Positions 24,501 to 37,357 are shown, numbered from the stretch's first letter. The stretch: DNA of 64,000 nt from Flaccisagitta enflata (GCA_965153355.1 OZ231126.1:94116001-94180000); one strand, 5' to 3'. Made by a program: numbers and translations. The notes: generated by a model from the sequence alone, not told the origin.

Positions 24501-25150
24501 TTTTTTAGTCGCGTGCACGCGACTCTATGACCCGCTCTGTCCATCAGTCCCTATGTCCGAAACAATTAGCTTTTAGTTGCGTGCCCGCAATTGTACACCC
24601 GGCTTTGTCCATCTGTCGGTTGGTCAGTCTGTTGGTTGGTCGGTCAGTTGGTTAGTCAGTCTGGTTGTTGGTCTGCCACACATTTACTTTTTTTTATCAA
24701 TTTTATTTCCTTAAGTCATTTTAATCCATTTTATGTCATTCTAAGTCATTCTGTAAGTCTCGCACGCGACTTGTAGGTGTTGGCCTTGCTTTTAGTCGTT
24801 TTACATCATTTTGAAAAAAATTTTTATGTTCCTTTAAGTTATTTTTATGTTCTTTTAAGTTGTTTTTAGTCATTTTAAGTCATTAAGATTCATTTAAAGT
24901 CATTTAGAGTAATGGTAAGTCATTTTTTCTTCTTTTTATCTGTTTTGAAATTTTGTCATAATATGTTATTTTAAGTTATTTAAGTCATTCTATATCATTT
25001 TGAATTATTCTAAGTCATTTCAAGTCATATTGTGTCATCTTAGGGCATTCTAAGTCTTTCAGTCGATTGGTCTTTAGGTCATGTTGTCTTTTGGTCTTTT
25101 GTCCGTCGGTCGGTCGATCAAATTGTAGAGTTGCGTGCACGCGACTAAAA
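24501..25150. mobile_element. Adjacent, oppositely oriented Rep-A copies
   Basis: A minus-oriented copy (24501-24791) has two terminal hairpins in a row (GTCGCGTGCACGCGAC and TTGCGTGCCCGCAA). A plus-oriented copy follows with AAGTCATTTT units and ends GTAGAGTTGCGTGCACGCG, CTAAAAAAG at about 25150. That end is about 40 nt from the exon at 25191. Confidence 0.75.
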
Positions 25151-25190
25151 AAGAGTATATCTAGCTTCATAAGAAAAGCGCCTTGCTGAC

Positions 25191-25363
25191 CTTGAAATAT
25201 TTATTGAAGAATTCTTCATCTTGAAACCTTGGGTCTTCAAGCAGCTTTTGGCCTTGACGACAGGTTTTATTTCCGAATGATTCCATGCAAAATTGGTCAA
25301 TTTTATCCTGAACATCTTCCGTTTTATTACCCCAAAAACCCCGCACGGCGTCGCAAAACTCGC
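25191..25363 (-). CDS. Channel unit 2: S5-to-pore turret exon
   Basis: The acceptor ATCTGCAG|GC and the donor TTCAAG|GTCAGC give 173 nt. The protein GEFCDAVRGFWGNKTEDVQD continues with KIDQFCMESFGNKTCRQGQK and FFNKYFK. Two N-x-T sequons (NKT twice) and three cysteines point to an extracellular, possibly disulphide-linked loop. Phase 1+2 joins the S3-S5 exon at 26238 and phase 0 joins the pore exon at 14100, so the intron between is about 10.9 kb. The family normally has a much shorter turret. Confidence 0.8.
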
Positions 25364-25484
25364 CTGCAGATATTTGCCGTGATTTGTATCGGTTTTGCTT
25401 TTTGTTTGTCTGTTTATTTGCTTGTTTGTTTATTTGTTTGTTTGTTTTTTTTGAGGGGGGCAGGCAAAATGTCATTGTTGTTTT

Positions 25485-25518
<34 letters not shown>

Positions 25519-25550
25519 GGTTGTTCTTGCGACTCTTATTGTTGTTGTTA

Positions 25551-26152
25551 CAGTGGGGTTCGTAGAATAACAGCATAAACTGGAGGAAGGTATTTAAAAG
25601 TCTTAATTTCATTTGACAAATTTGATATTTGAAATATAAGTTGTTCAATTGATGTTTGTGTCCCTGAGTTTTTTGGTTGCCATGGACACCAAAATCATTT
25701 TTTTGAACAGTCATAACTGCTAAAATATCAATGTTTTTACCAATGTTATGAGGGAAAATTTCTCAAAATTAAATTTACAACAACTTTCCCACAGTATGTT
25801 CTGTAAGAATATCGCTTGTTTAGCTGTTGCTAAGGAGCACTATTTACTGGTTGCTATGTGTGATGCTCCCTAGAAATGGCCAAACGAGCAATATTCTTAC
25901 AGAACATACTGTGAGAAAGTTGTAGCAAATTTAATTCTGAGCAATGTTCCCTGATTATATCTGTTAAAATATTGATATTTTAGCAGTTATAAATGTTCGA
26001 AAAAATAATTTTGGTTTCCATATCAACCAAAAAACTCAGGGACACAAGCATCAATTAAACAATTTATATTTCAAATATCAAGTTTGTCAAATGAAATTAA
26101 GACACCTAAACACCTTCCTCCAGTTTAGGCTGTTATTCCATGAACCCCACTG
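25551..26152. mobile_element. 602-bp palindromic mariner-type MITE
   Basis: CAGTGGGGTTCGTAGAATAA and its near complement form long TIRs with TA on both sides, and almost the whole element is a foldback centred near 25850. A (GTC)n run lies just left of it, at about 25486-25520. A second copy is at 51290. Confidence 0.88.
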
Positions 26153-26237
26153 TATGTGGTGGTAGTTGTTGTCGAAAATGATATTGACATCCGAAATTTT
26201 GAAAGCAAAATACGAAAAATTGGAATTCGTCCCTCAC

Positions 26238-26537
26238 CATTTTCCCAATCATATTGACGAACGATGAGGAATATTCTGCAAAAGTAATAGCAAAGGAAGA
26301 AAACGACGAGAGCCATGCTGATGGTGAACAAGTGGATGTTGAAGGCCAGAGGCATAAAGTATTTGGCGACATCACGCAGCCGCAGCAACTTGAAGGCCAC
26401 CCACAACGTGGTCACCGTCTTGGCCAACGTGCTGGCGCCCAACTCGGTGAATCGAAACTTTTGCTTCGTGGCTTCCCGACCGGAAATGACTCCGTACGGA
26501 GAGACGATACCGATGTAAAACCAAATGGCGCAGTCCG
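26238..26537 (-). CDS. Channel unit 2: S3, S4 and S5 exon
   Basis: The acceptor CCTGTTACAG|CG and the donor GAAAATG|GTGAGG give 300 nt. The protein has S3 (DCAIWFYIGIVSPYGVI), a linker, S4 (LAKTVTTLWVAFKLLRLRDV) and S5 (LFTISMALVVFFLCYYFCRI), ending RQYDWEN. S4 has only a few positive charges (K, K, R, R), so voltage sensing may be weak. Unit 2 keeps S3-S5 in one exon, whereas units 1 and 3 have an intron between S3 and S4. A MITE begins 5 nt upstream of the acceptor. Confidence 0.85.
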
Positions 26538-26542
26538 CTGTA

Positions 26543-27052
26543 ACAGGGTGTGCAAAATTATCCGGACTTGCTCCGTAGAAAGAAATACATCCGTAATAGT
26601 GACCCAGTACTATGAAATTTGATCAAGATTACTCCAGCTAGTTACACTTGAAGCTAGAATTGATTGTAGGTCTTTTCTAAATCCCTTGTCACTATCGGAG
26701 TTAAATGATTTGAAGCAAAGATTTTGAGTTTTTTTTATCTTTTTTGCTTGACACACACTATGCTGAGGGAGGTAAGTTAAATCAACATTAATAAGGCTCA
26801 GAATGGCAAATAAACTATGCCCAAAGGGCAAGAAAAACTAAAAACAAAATTTCAGTTTTTTTGAATAAATATTTTTAAAGAAATTTACCTGAAAAGGTTT
26901 ATTTCTGACTTTTTTATTCTTTGTGAATGTTGGTTTTGAATGCTAAAAAGGATATTTTCTTGATATCCACCCCTCATACTTTCAAAAATCATTTTTTCAC
27001 AGGGTTTTTAAGAAAAGTAACTGCCAAGTCCGGATAATTTTGCACACCCTGT
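26543..27052. mobile_element. 510-bp mariner-type MITE abutting a splice acceptor
   Basis: The TIRs are ACAGGGTGTGCAAAATTATC and its complement, with target TA at 26541-26542 and 27053-27054. The element separates CAG|exon from the apparent original branch-point region (CACTAATGACC near 27080), so the last 500 nt of the intron are transposon. Confidence 0.88.
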
Positions 27053-27367
27053 TAAAATGGTGGATAAATTCAGGTCATTAGTGGACGATAGATTTAAACG
27101 GAGAAACGGTTCTGCATGAAGGGTGAAGGGGAATCGACATTTGGGAAATGAACGGAAAGACACACAGAAAAAAAATGAATAAAAATGAAATATAGAAATG
27201 TGGAATCTTTAAAAAGAAATTGAGCAACAATTTGAAGGGGAAAGAGGGCGTTAAAAAACGCGATTGTAAAAACGCGAGGGTTACGGTTCTAGAATATATT
27301 ATTTCAAACGCCACAATTATTCAGTTTCAGATATCTGATCGATTACAAAATGAAGCACGACACTAAC

Positions 27368-27683
27368 CTATGCATAAAAGCGAAGAGAGCCATAAGAGCA
27401 AGGAGTAACTCCACTCCCAATCGGAGCATCGAAACTGCTGACATTTCTGGTAGACAGAGTAAGGATTGCCGGGCCAAATAACGTCGAGAATGTCGGCGGG
27501 GAATTGATAATGCCAACAAATGGGGCAGACCAACACGCCAACGACGGCGATGACGATGGACCAAATCTTGTATTTCGTCGATTGATTGTGGAATTTGTTT
27601 TTCTGACTGAGATAATGACGACCTTCCTTCAAATCGTCGCCGAAAAGATGCGTCGGAAAAGTCTCCACTTCTCCCGCAATAAA
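27368..27683 (-). CDS. Channel unit 2: inter-unit linker, S1 and start of S2
   Basis: The chosen acceptor is GACTCAG|TTT (phase 0, matching the CNBD exon at 28305) and the donor is GCATAG|GTTAGT. The protein starts FIAGEVETFPTHLFGDDLKE and continues to a helix (KIWSIVIAVVGVLVCPICW) taken as S1. A cysteine-containing loop (YQKCQQFRCSDWEW) and the start of S2 (SYSLLLWLSSLLCI) follow. An earlier acceptor, CTAG|ATA, would add 12 codons. The usual charged linker of about 25 residues between S2 and S3 is missing, so either a small exon lies in 27053-27367 or the linker was lost. Joining directly to 26238 is phase-compatible. Confidence 0.78.
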
Positions 27684-27753
27684 CTGAGTCGAGATAAGTT
27701 TAATGGAATGAACACGTAAATAATCTATCTAGATCTATCTACCGATCTTTCAA

Positions 27754-28292
<539 letters not shown>

Positions 28293-28304
28293 CCCCCCGG
28301 CTAC

Positions 28305-28552
28305 CTGTTGGACGTACTTCTTAAGCTGTCTCGGTGCGAAGATGTCGTATTCCTCGTGGAAGACGCAGACGGTGGCGTCCATGATCGACTTCAAATTGAA
28401 GAGTAGTCGAGATCTGACGGCGCCGGTGAAGAAGCGCGCTAACTCTTGGTAAGCAGTTGCGCGCAGCACCCACATCTCGCAATCGGTCGCAGCGAGAATC
28501 AACAATGGAGTCCCGTAAGGAAGCAGCAAGTTGATCTCACCGAAATAGTCTC
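28305..28552 (-). CDS. Channel unit 1: second half of the CNBD
   Basis: The acceptor CAATTTAG|GA and the donor CAACAG|GTAGCC give 248 nt. The protein GDYFGEINLLLPYGTPLLIL then AATDCEMWVLRATAYQELAR retains the FGEI-x-LL signature of the phosphate-binding cassette and the following strand and C helix. The conserved arginine (normally in R-x-A-T) is replaced by leucine in LLILAAT, so cyclic nucleotide binding is doubtful. A tail (EYDIFAPRQLKKYVQQ) leads to unit 2. The phase agrees with both neighbours. Confidence 0.85.
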
Positions 28553-29274
28553 CTAAATTGAATTGGATCGGGGGTTGTTTGACTCAGAGTAACTTGGTAG
28601 ATTTATCTTGATTAGTGGGAAGGATCTTGATTTGGGGTTATATGTGTGATGACTCATCACTGATGAGCATTTTACAACGGGAAGATCAGATGGGTGTGAA
28701 GGATTTAGGGCGTTCAGCACACTCTTCTGGTACTCTTTCTTGTCACACACACATTTCACAAATAACCGACAATTATAGCTTTTTTTTACGGTTGATGTGA
28801 ATCTTTTGAGCCGCTTTGTGGTAAGGTTTGAGGTTAATTTTGATAACACTAAGGAGTAAGGACAGCTGTGAGGGGTCCGGATGAAACACCAGTTAGAGCT
28901 CCCAAGGCTCTTGTCCTCATTGGATATTTTGTTGTAAAGTAATGTTGTCCAACTCATACTAAATTTGAGTATATATACAGTTGCATGGCGTCTGATTTCT
29001 CTCCCCCCCCCCCATTTTTTTTTTATGTAGTAAATATTGGGTAGCTAAAAATTGTACCTGTAAAATATCATCTTTTAGTTCTATAAATTGTATAAAATTT
29101 TTCTAAATTTATTTCCTTTTGTTTTTATCTGGCTCTCTGTTTGTCTGTCTGTCTGTCCGTCTCTCTGTTCGTCTTTCCTTCTTTCTTTTTTCTCTTTTTC
29201 CCACTTTGTTTATTTTTCTTTCCTCTTTCTCCATTCTTTTTCTTCCTTTCTCGTTCACTCCATTTACATCACAC
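28553..29274. other. Intron with a repeat shared with 8.1 kb
   Basis: Sequence near 28850-28950 (GTAAGGACAGCTGTGAGGGG) is related to the sequence near 8050-8150. A polypyrimidine patch with CTGTCTGTCTGTCCGTCTCT follows at about 29140-29230. No exon was seen. Confidence 0.55.
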
Positions 29275-29473
29275 CTCTTTCCAGTTTGACCATTGAGCTT
29301 TGCGTTTCATTTTCCAAGGAGATAACGACGACTGTGCCTCTCCTCAACAACATCAGTCCTGAAGAGGGTTCTCCTGGCCTTTTAATTGTCTGTCCCCGGA
29401 TGAAGAGTTTTGTTTGAAATTGGTCACAGATCGCCAGCAAATTGTTGATTGGAATCCCACGAAACAGCCGCAC
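29275..29473 (-). CDS. Channel unit 1: first half of the CNBD
   Basis: The acceptor GTCACAG|GTG and the donor AAAGAG|GTGTGA give 199 nt. The protein VRLFRGIPINNLLAICDQFQ, TKLFIRGQTIKRPGEPSSGL and MLLRRGTVVVISL is a textbook CNBD opening: the short helix, the F-x-x-G-x-x-I-x-x-G-E turn, and the strand ending RRGTVVV. Phase 0 joins the C-linker exon at 37379 and phase 1 joins 28305. Confidence 0.88.
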
Positions 29474-29635
29474 CTGTGACCAGTGTGGATGCGATCGAAA
29501 GGGCGTGTTTACAGTGACGACAACAATCGGGATGGTTAACGTTTATCACGTGTTTACCGCAAATAGTACATATTTACGAGCGAGTGAGCGGTGCGAGCAA
29601 GCTCGTTGTCTGTCTAAACATTAATATTTCAAACG

Positions 29636-29779
<144 letters not shown>

Positions 29780-31757
29780 AAATGAAAAGGGGATAATGAG
29801 GATTTGGGTAACTATCGGGGTATTACTACATCATCATTATCATACATAGGAACTATATTAGAATCAATGATTGATAACCGCATTGAACACGTTGTAATAC
29901 TTTCACAAGCTCAAGGGGTGGCAAGAAAGGCTCCTCTTGCGCAGCGGCCCCGAAGGGGACGATGTCCTGTAGAACACAGGGGGACTTTCGTTCGTTCGTT
30001 CGTTCGTGCGTGCGTGCGTGCGTCCCCCGCACCTTGAGCCTCGAAGCTCAAATCCCAGCCTTGAGGCTCAAATCCCAGCCTCGAAGCTCAAAACCCAGCC
30101 TCGAGGCTCAAAACCCAGCCTCGAGGCTCAAATCCCAGCCTCGAGGCTCAAATCCCAGCCTCGAGGCTCAAATCCCAGCCTCGAGGCTCAAATCCCAGCC
30201 TCGAGGCTCAAATCCCAGCCTCGAGGCTCAAATCCCAGCCTCGAGGCTCAAATCCCAGCCTCGAGGCTCAAATCCCAGACTCGAGGCTCAAATTCTAGCC
30301 TTGAGGCTCAAATCCCAGCCTCGAGGCTCAAATCCCAGCCTCGAGGCTCAAATCCCAGCCTCGAGGCTCAAATCCCAGCCTCGAGGCTCAAATCAGACCA
30401 CATGTAACGGACAGACGGAAGGACGGACGGATGGACGAACGAACGAAAGTCCCCCTGTGTTCTACAGGACATCGTCCCCTTCGGGGCCGCTGCCCTGCTA
30501 CCCATCACCTATAATCACCAACATACATAGCAGGGCAACGGGTATCGCTGACCACATATTGCCCTTGGGCGACTGGTTTATACTTAGAGCTATCAGAAAA
30601 ACAAAGGACATTTATAACTTTGATATCAGAGAAGCTTATGACACAGTTGATAATAACGATCTACTTGTCACCATGTGGGAAAAGGGCCTGAGAGGCAAAG
30701 CATGGCGCGTTCTTAAAAATCTGAACACAGACCTCACTGCAACCATTAAAACTCGTTATAGCCTAACACGCGAAGTTGACATGGAAGTAGGAGGTAAGCA
30801 AGGATTGCGTCTCACCGGCCGCATGTTTTGCATAATGATGCACCGTATATCAGAAGAGTTGAGCAAAGCTGAACTAAGGTTCACCTTGAGTCGATCGATC
30901 GATCGCGATTTTGTCATAGCAGTCCTGCTTTGGGTTGATGAAGTGATGACATGCGTTGATCGCGTTGAAGACCAAAAAGAAATTCTTTTGAATCTTGACG
31001 AATTTGCAACAAAACATAAGTTACAATGGAGCAAAGAGAAATGCAATATCATGCGTGTAGGGAAACACAAAAAAGAGACTGTAGACTGGAAACGGCGGCG
31101 ATTCCCTAAAAGAGACAACAAAATATAAATACCTTGGAGATATAATCACTGCAGATGGGAAAAATGACGAGAATATACAAGCACGAAAAGCTAAGACGAT
31201 TGAAAGTTGGACAACATTACTACTCAACCCTACTTTAATATGCCACAACCGTCACCCTTAATACGATCGCAACAAGTGACATACATCATAGAATTGAAAC
31301 CGCCGTCTTACTAATATTCCACGAAGGTAAAATCATCTCAAGCTTACTCACCAATGCCTAATCATGGTGCCTTAAAAAGAAGGATGAAGAAGAGCTAGAA
31401 AAAAAAATCGAAATTCAAGCTATAAAATATGTATTTGACCTGCCCTTACATATGCCAACAGCAGCAATCATCCACAGCTTTGGCTTACTCTATACCACAC
31501 AAAGGATTGACCAAATACAACTCATATATCTACACAAAATCATTCAGGAGGAAAGCGATGACCAGAGCAGAAAATCTCTTAAACGACTGAAGGAAAGACA
31601 CATTGGCTGGTACAAGAAAATAGTAGCAACCCTTGAAAAATACCACCTAACAACTGATTTTGACGTCATTAGAGAAATATCCCCTAACAGAGGGAAAAAT
31701 ATGGTTTCGTTTGAGTGGAACAAAAAAACACTGAAAGACAAAACGATGATCTTTACA
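29780..31757 (+). pseudogene. Non-LTR reverse transcriptase remnant
   Basis: The RT-like reading starts DNEDLGNYRGITTSS and ILESMIDNRIEHV, is broken by Rep-B at 29941-30576, and resumes with DIYNFDIREAYDTVDNNDLL, GLRGKAWRVLKNLN, GKQGLRLTGRMFCIMMHRIS and VLLWVDEVMTC. It continues to DEFATKHKLQWSKEKCNIMR. A frameshift near 31120 precedes KYLGDIITADGKNDENIQA, there is a stop near 31250, and the open C-terminal stretch at about 31410-31757 has VFDLPLHMPTAAIIHSFGLL. The catalytic pair in VDDV has become VDEV. It is broken by frameshifts and insertions and is presumably dead. Confidence 0.82.
29941..30576. mobile_element. Rep-B copy disrupting the reverse transcriptase
   Basis: GCAGCGGCCCCGAAGGGGAC and CTGTAGAACACAGGGG, with their complements, flank about 18 units of the 20-bp repeat AGCCTCGAGGCTCAAATCCC (30030-30395). 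The far end reads GGGTATCGCTGACCACATAT and CCCTTGGGCGACTGG. Confidence 0.88.
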
Positions 31758-32027
31758 ACAAGCCCGACTGGGCAACGATGCGTCCGAGCTGTGTCTCTGT
31801 ATGTATTGATCATGTGACATATATGGAGAGACAGATGGACGAAAAGACGGGTGAAATAATTAGGAAGTAGAGGAGGCTCTCAAAATATATTTGTTGATCA
31901 TTTGTTTCAGTGTAGGATCTCACCGCGGCCAAAAACAGCCGAGAAACGCGGTTTTTGCACTTGCGTAACGGACGGACCAACGGACGGACCAACAGACCAA
32001 CGGACAGACAGAGGACGCATCTAAAAA
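31758..32027 (+). mobile_element. Rep-A variant (GATGCGTCC class)
   Basis: It starts ACAAGCCCGACTGGGCAACG and ends GGACGCATCTAAAAA, matching the copy at 13535. It lies in the decayed retroelement right after IFTTSPT. Confidence 0.85.
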
Positions 32028-32067
32028 CGAAAATGGACTAAGACCAGAGACCAAAACACGTTCAATA

Positions 32068-32659
32068 CTATCTAGGCGGAAAAAATCTTTCGGTATGTTT
32101 ACTTGCATATCTCCGGTTAGAATCAAACAATCATCAAAAAATTGGTGAGATAATTAAAGCCCTTCAAATTTGCAAGAGATTGACGCAAACCGCATCCCTC
32201 TAGCTCTATGCGTTTAGGAGCTATTTGATTTTGACTGAAATACTTCAGTTTCACTTTTGCCATTTCTACACAATCTTCTGCTGATATCTTTTCACTCTTT
32301 TTTTGATTACTTCTAAACGCGTTGAGCTAGACAGATGCGGTTTGCATGGGCTGCTTGCAAATTTGAAGGGCTTCATTTATATCACCAATTTTTTGATGAT
32401 TTGATGATTCTTTTGAAAGCTGTGAGTCTAAATGTAGCAAAAAGATAGATAAAAAAAAATCATGAAAAAGATTTTGCATACCTTCATTCCTGTGTGCCTC
32501 AAACAACTCTACAAGTCGCTTCCGAAACAAATGGCTGCCCTGATTCAGCCATAGGGAGCTAATACTAATTATCAATGGATTTGTAATTGATTTGTATTCA
32601 TTTTTACGCCAATGAATATGGTTTTGTTACAGGACGAAAGATTTTTTCCGCCTAGATAG
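32068..32659. mobile_element. 592-bp TA-flanked MITE, copy 1
   Basis: The TIR CTATCTAGGCGGAAAAAATC and its complement are flanked by TA. The interior is itself partly palindromic (CTTCAAATTTGCAAG against CTTGCAAATTTGAAG). It is almost identical to the copy at 33313. Confidence 0.9.
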
Positions 32660-32661
32660 TA

Positions 32662-33312
32662 GTTGAAAGAATGTCAGATCCAGTATGTACACGCTAGAGG
32701 CTAATGACACTAATCTCTTTTCGAGGCCAGAACCCGACTTACCACCACGTAAACAGTGTTACCGCAATTTCTATTGCATTGTGACAAGTTTTTATATCTT
32801 GATGACCTAGCTGACTACCTGGATTACCTTGCCAAACCATTCTTTGTAACCATCCCTTCCCCTAGGGGACCTGAAAATAAGTTAAAAATGGCCACATTGG
32901 CATGTCCGGATTTTGTCCAGACTAGCCAATAACAAGCAAAACCCATCAAAAAATAGATTATTTGATCATATCTCAGCTTTTAATCAGTTATCATCAATTT
33001 GATGTGATGTACATAAGGTTTTATCCCACTGCGCAAATGCTAAGTTGTTCAAATATCGTATTATCATCAAACTTTAATCCTCCTGATTTTTTTGCTATTT
33101 CACGGCAAAATCTGAGTATGCTGATTATGTTTTTTTAAAAGAATTAATTCTCAAAGTTAATCTTTTTTTTCAGGTTTCTATCTAATAGAGGACTACTTGA
33201 AGGACATATGCTCCAAATTTCATGCCACTGTGATACACCAATCCAGAGTAATGACACTTTTCTTCAAGCGTGATTATACCGCATACCCCACAGCTCTTCT
33301 GTCACGCTTATA
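32662..33312. other. Spacer with a plus-strand coding-like segment
   Basis: Mostly AT-rich sequence. At about 33175-33312, after TTTTTTTTCAG, a plus-strand frame reads FYLIEDYLKDICSKFHATVI then TLFFKRDYTAYPTALLSRLY, and it is cut by the second 592-bp MITE. It may be part of the retroelement or an unrelated gene fragment. Confidence 0.35.
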
Positions 33313-33904
33313 CTATCTAGGCGGAAAAAATCTTTCGGTATGTTTACTTGCATATCTCCGGTTAGAATCAAACAATCATCAAAAAATTGGTGAGATAATT
33401 AAAGCCCTTCAAATTTGCAAGAGATTGACGCAAACCGCATCCCTCTAGCTTTATGCGTTTAGGAGCTATTTGATTTTGACTGAAATACTTCAGTTTCACT
33501 TTTGCCATTTCTACACAATCTTCTGCTGATATCTTTTCACTCTTTTTTTGATTACTTCTAAACGCGTTGAGCTAGACAGATGCGGTTTGCATGGGCTGCT
33601 TGCAAATTTGAAGGGCTTCATTTATATCACCAATTTTTTGATGATTTGATGATTCTTTTGAAAGCTGTGAGTCTAAATGTAGCAAAAAGATAGATAAAAA
33701 AAAATCATGAAAAAGATTTTGCATACCTTCACTCCTGTGTGCCTCAAACAACTCTACAAGTCGCTTCCGAAACAAATGGCTGCCCTGATTCAGCCATAGG
33801 GAGCTAATACTAATTATCAATGGATTTGTAATTGATTTGTATTCATTTTTACGCCAATGAATATGGTTTTGTTACAGGACGAAAGATTTTTTCCGCCTAG
33901 ATAG
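33313..33904. mobile_element. 592-bp TA-flanked MITE, copy 2
   Basis: Same length, orientation and ends as the copy at 32068. Only a few substitutions were noticed (CTTTATGCG for CTCTATGCG, CACTCCTG for CATTCCTG), which implies recent activity. Confidence 0.9.
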
Positions 33905-34744
33905 TATTGCGCTTTAAGTCTGTCACTGTAACGCCATTGTGAAACTGATGATGGAAATTTGGATGACACAATGAGAAAGATGAAATTTTGGATCTACACT
34001 GAAAATTTCAGGTCTTAACTCTCATGCATTCAACCATAATGAAATTTTCAATGTGAGTTGGTAAACGGTTGCAGAATAATCACGTAATCACAATGAATCT
34101 TTATTATTGGCGCATGTTTGCACTCTCAGCAAAATGGTAATCCAAAAAAATCAGGAAATGCCCATATTTTGGAAACCCTTTGAGAAAGACTTAAGATTTT
34201 TTGCATTGGTCAATACTGCACTTAAACGATTAGGAACAGAGCTTTTGGTGCATCTCGGACATATCCAACCAACCCAACCAGCCCAACTGGCCTACCACCT
34301 AAAATTTAAAAAAAAACGGCTTAACTTCTAAAATATTTGTCCGATTTGGTTGAAATTTTGCAGTGGTTCTTTCAGAGAATGCCCACTTGAATCGATTGTC
34401 GCGAGAAGATTCAGTAAATTTTTGCCAACTGGCCCAACCAGCCAAAAAAGCTGCTTATAAAGAATTTGAAAAAATATTGAATCACAATTTTTTTCAGCAA
34501 AATCGGGTCTGATCGAATTCTTCAACTGTGAGTCAGTAAAATATTCACATTTTTTTGGTTTTGCTGATTATAACAACACAACTTTTACTTATTTTCGATT
34601 ATTATTTGTTCCATTTTCGCCTAATTTACATGAAAATTGAAGATCAGTAACAAAATTCAGTTTTTGAATCATGTTCATATTGACATAAGCTATCTGATTA
34701 TAAACGGTTTTGACAAATTTTCTCAATTTTGAACTTTTTTCGTC
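33905..34744. other. Repeat-derived intron with no recognised gene
   Basis: AT-rich sequence. Around 34260-34450 there are two CCAACTGGCC / CCAACCAGCC motifs in a partial duplication. No exon is supported. Confidence 0.45.
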
Positions 34745-34873
34745 CTCTTGCAAAAACGAGATTATAAAAACAGCCTAGACTGTGGTGACAATTTCAGAGG
34801 AACAGGAAGAGCGAATTGCGTCACATGTGATGAGATAGATGATGAGAACCATCGTCCTAATGAATGTCCTAAA
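34745..34873 (+). pseudogene. Zinc-knuckle-like retroelement C-terminus fragment
   Basis: The reading CGDNFRGTGRANCVTCDEID then DENHRPNECPKW has the C-x2-C-x8-H-x4-C pattern seen at the C-terminus of some non-LTR reverse transcriptase proteins. It lies downstream of, and in the same direction as, the RT remnant. It is likely the same element separated by later insertions (inference). Confidence 0.45.
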
Positions 34874-34875
34874 TG

Positions 34876-36074
<1,199 letters not shown>

Positions 36075-36228
36075 AACATTGAAACAAATGTGAAAACCGA
36101 CTTTGATTTGATTTACTGTACTGTCATTGAAAAAATACAACCTGTACTAACGGGTATAAACCAATTATGGAATACTAAATGTGCCCATGGCTCCATGAAT
36201 AACAAACCCTAAGCGATAGTAGTTTGTA

Positions 36229-37142
36229 CAGTATGATTCATCTTGTTTGCAACATTTGATGATGACGTAACTCAAAAAGTAATAAAGATAATCAAATTTT
36301 GAAAAAAGTCTCTGAAAGATAAATGTATGGCATTTTTTCATGTACAATTCTTTGAGATTTTTTAGAAAAATCTGATGCTATTGGCATATAATGAAAAGAT
36401 GTCAATTTTCTCTGCCTTTTTTCACAAAATAATGCTAAAAGGGCATTTTTCTCTCCTTGTTTTAATGAATTGTACTGAACATCTTTAATCTAAAGCCAAT
36501 CTGATGTCAAAAAATCTAATTTTCAGAAATGAGACAAATCTAAAAAAATCAGTTTTACTGACAGTATGACAAAATAGTTTATTTCAAATTGCAAAATTTT
36601 CAACATGTATGTGAAACAAGCCCAAGAGGGCAACAGTCGCGTGCATCTGGAATTGACATACAAAATGTTAAGAAATGTTGAAATGTTAAGAAATGGTAAG
36701 AAATGTTAAGAAATGGTAAGAAATGGTAAGAAATGTTAAAAAATGTTAAAAGAGGTTAAAAATGTTAAAAAATGTTAAGAAATATTAAAAATGTTAAAAA
36801 AATGTTAAAAAATTTTTTGAAAAATGTTAAAAAGGTAAAAAAATGTTAAAATGCCAAAAATGTCAGAAAATGTTAAAAAATGTTATAAAATGTTAAAAAC
36901 TGTTAAAGAATGCTAAAAAAATGTTAAAAAATGATAAAAAACTTCAAAAATTTAAAAACGTTACGGGACGGACGGACAGACCGACCGACAGACCAAGGTG
37001 TAGAGTCGCGTGCACGCAACTTAAACGGGTCACTTTCATTGAGAAATTTATCCTTCCGAGACTTTTTTTCAGAATTCAATTATCTTTATTACTCTTTGAG
37101 GTTTGACATCATCAAATGTTGCAAACAAGATGAATCATACTG
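36229..37142. mobile_element. Foldback element containing a Rep-A-like insert
   Basis: CAGTATGATTCATCTTGTTT at the left is mirrored by AAACAAGATGAATCATACTG at the right. Nested at 36612-37021 is a Rep-A-like element (ACAAGCCCAAGAGGGCAACA to GAGTCGCGTGCACGCAACTT) with an array of AAGAAATGTTA units. Confidence 0.8.
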
Positions 37143-37317
37143 TTTGTTTTTGGGTTAGTTTGGGAAGTTTCAGATTCTGTTTTTTGGAAAACTAGGAGTG
37201 GTGCGCGTATTAACTAGTCAGTGAGGGTTCACAGTGTACCCTACGCTATGTACATTTGTACGGCTTATTAACAATCGTCATTGATGATTGTGATGAACGC
37301 ACATTTTGAGCTTTAAA

Positions 37318-37357
<40 letters not shown>

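Noticed and set aside
26254-26622. A 122-codon plus-strand frame over the S3-S5 exon of unit 2
   Set aside because: It is antisense to a well-supported channel exon and extends into the MITE, so it is a shadow frame.
30030-30395. Regular 20-bp repeats that might suggest a CRISPR array
   Set aside because: The units are contiguous with no unique spacers, the host is eukaryotic and no cas genes are present. It is the internal array of a mobile element.
29962-31128. A 388-codon frame joining a 20-residue periodic repeat to reverse transcriptase sequence
   Set aside because: The periodic half is the 20-bp Rep-B array, which was inserted into the RT sequence. The fusion is an accident of phase, not one protein.
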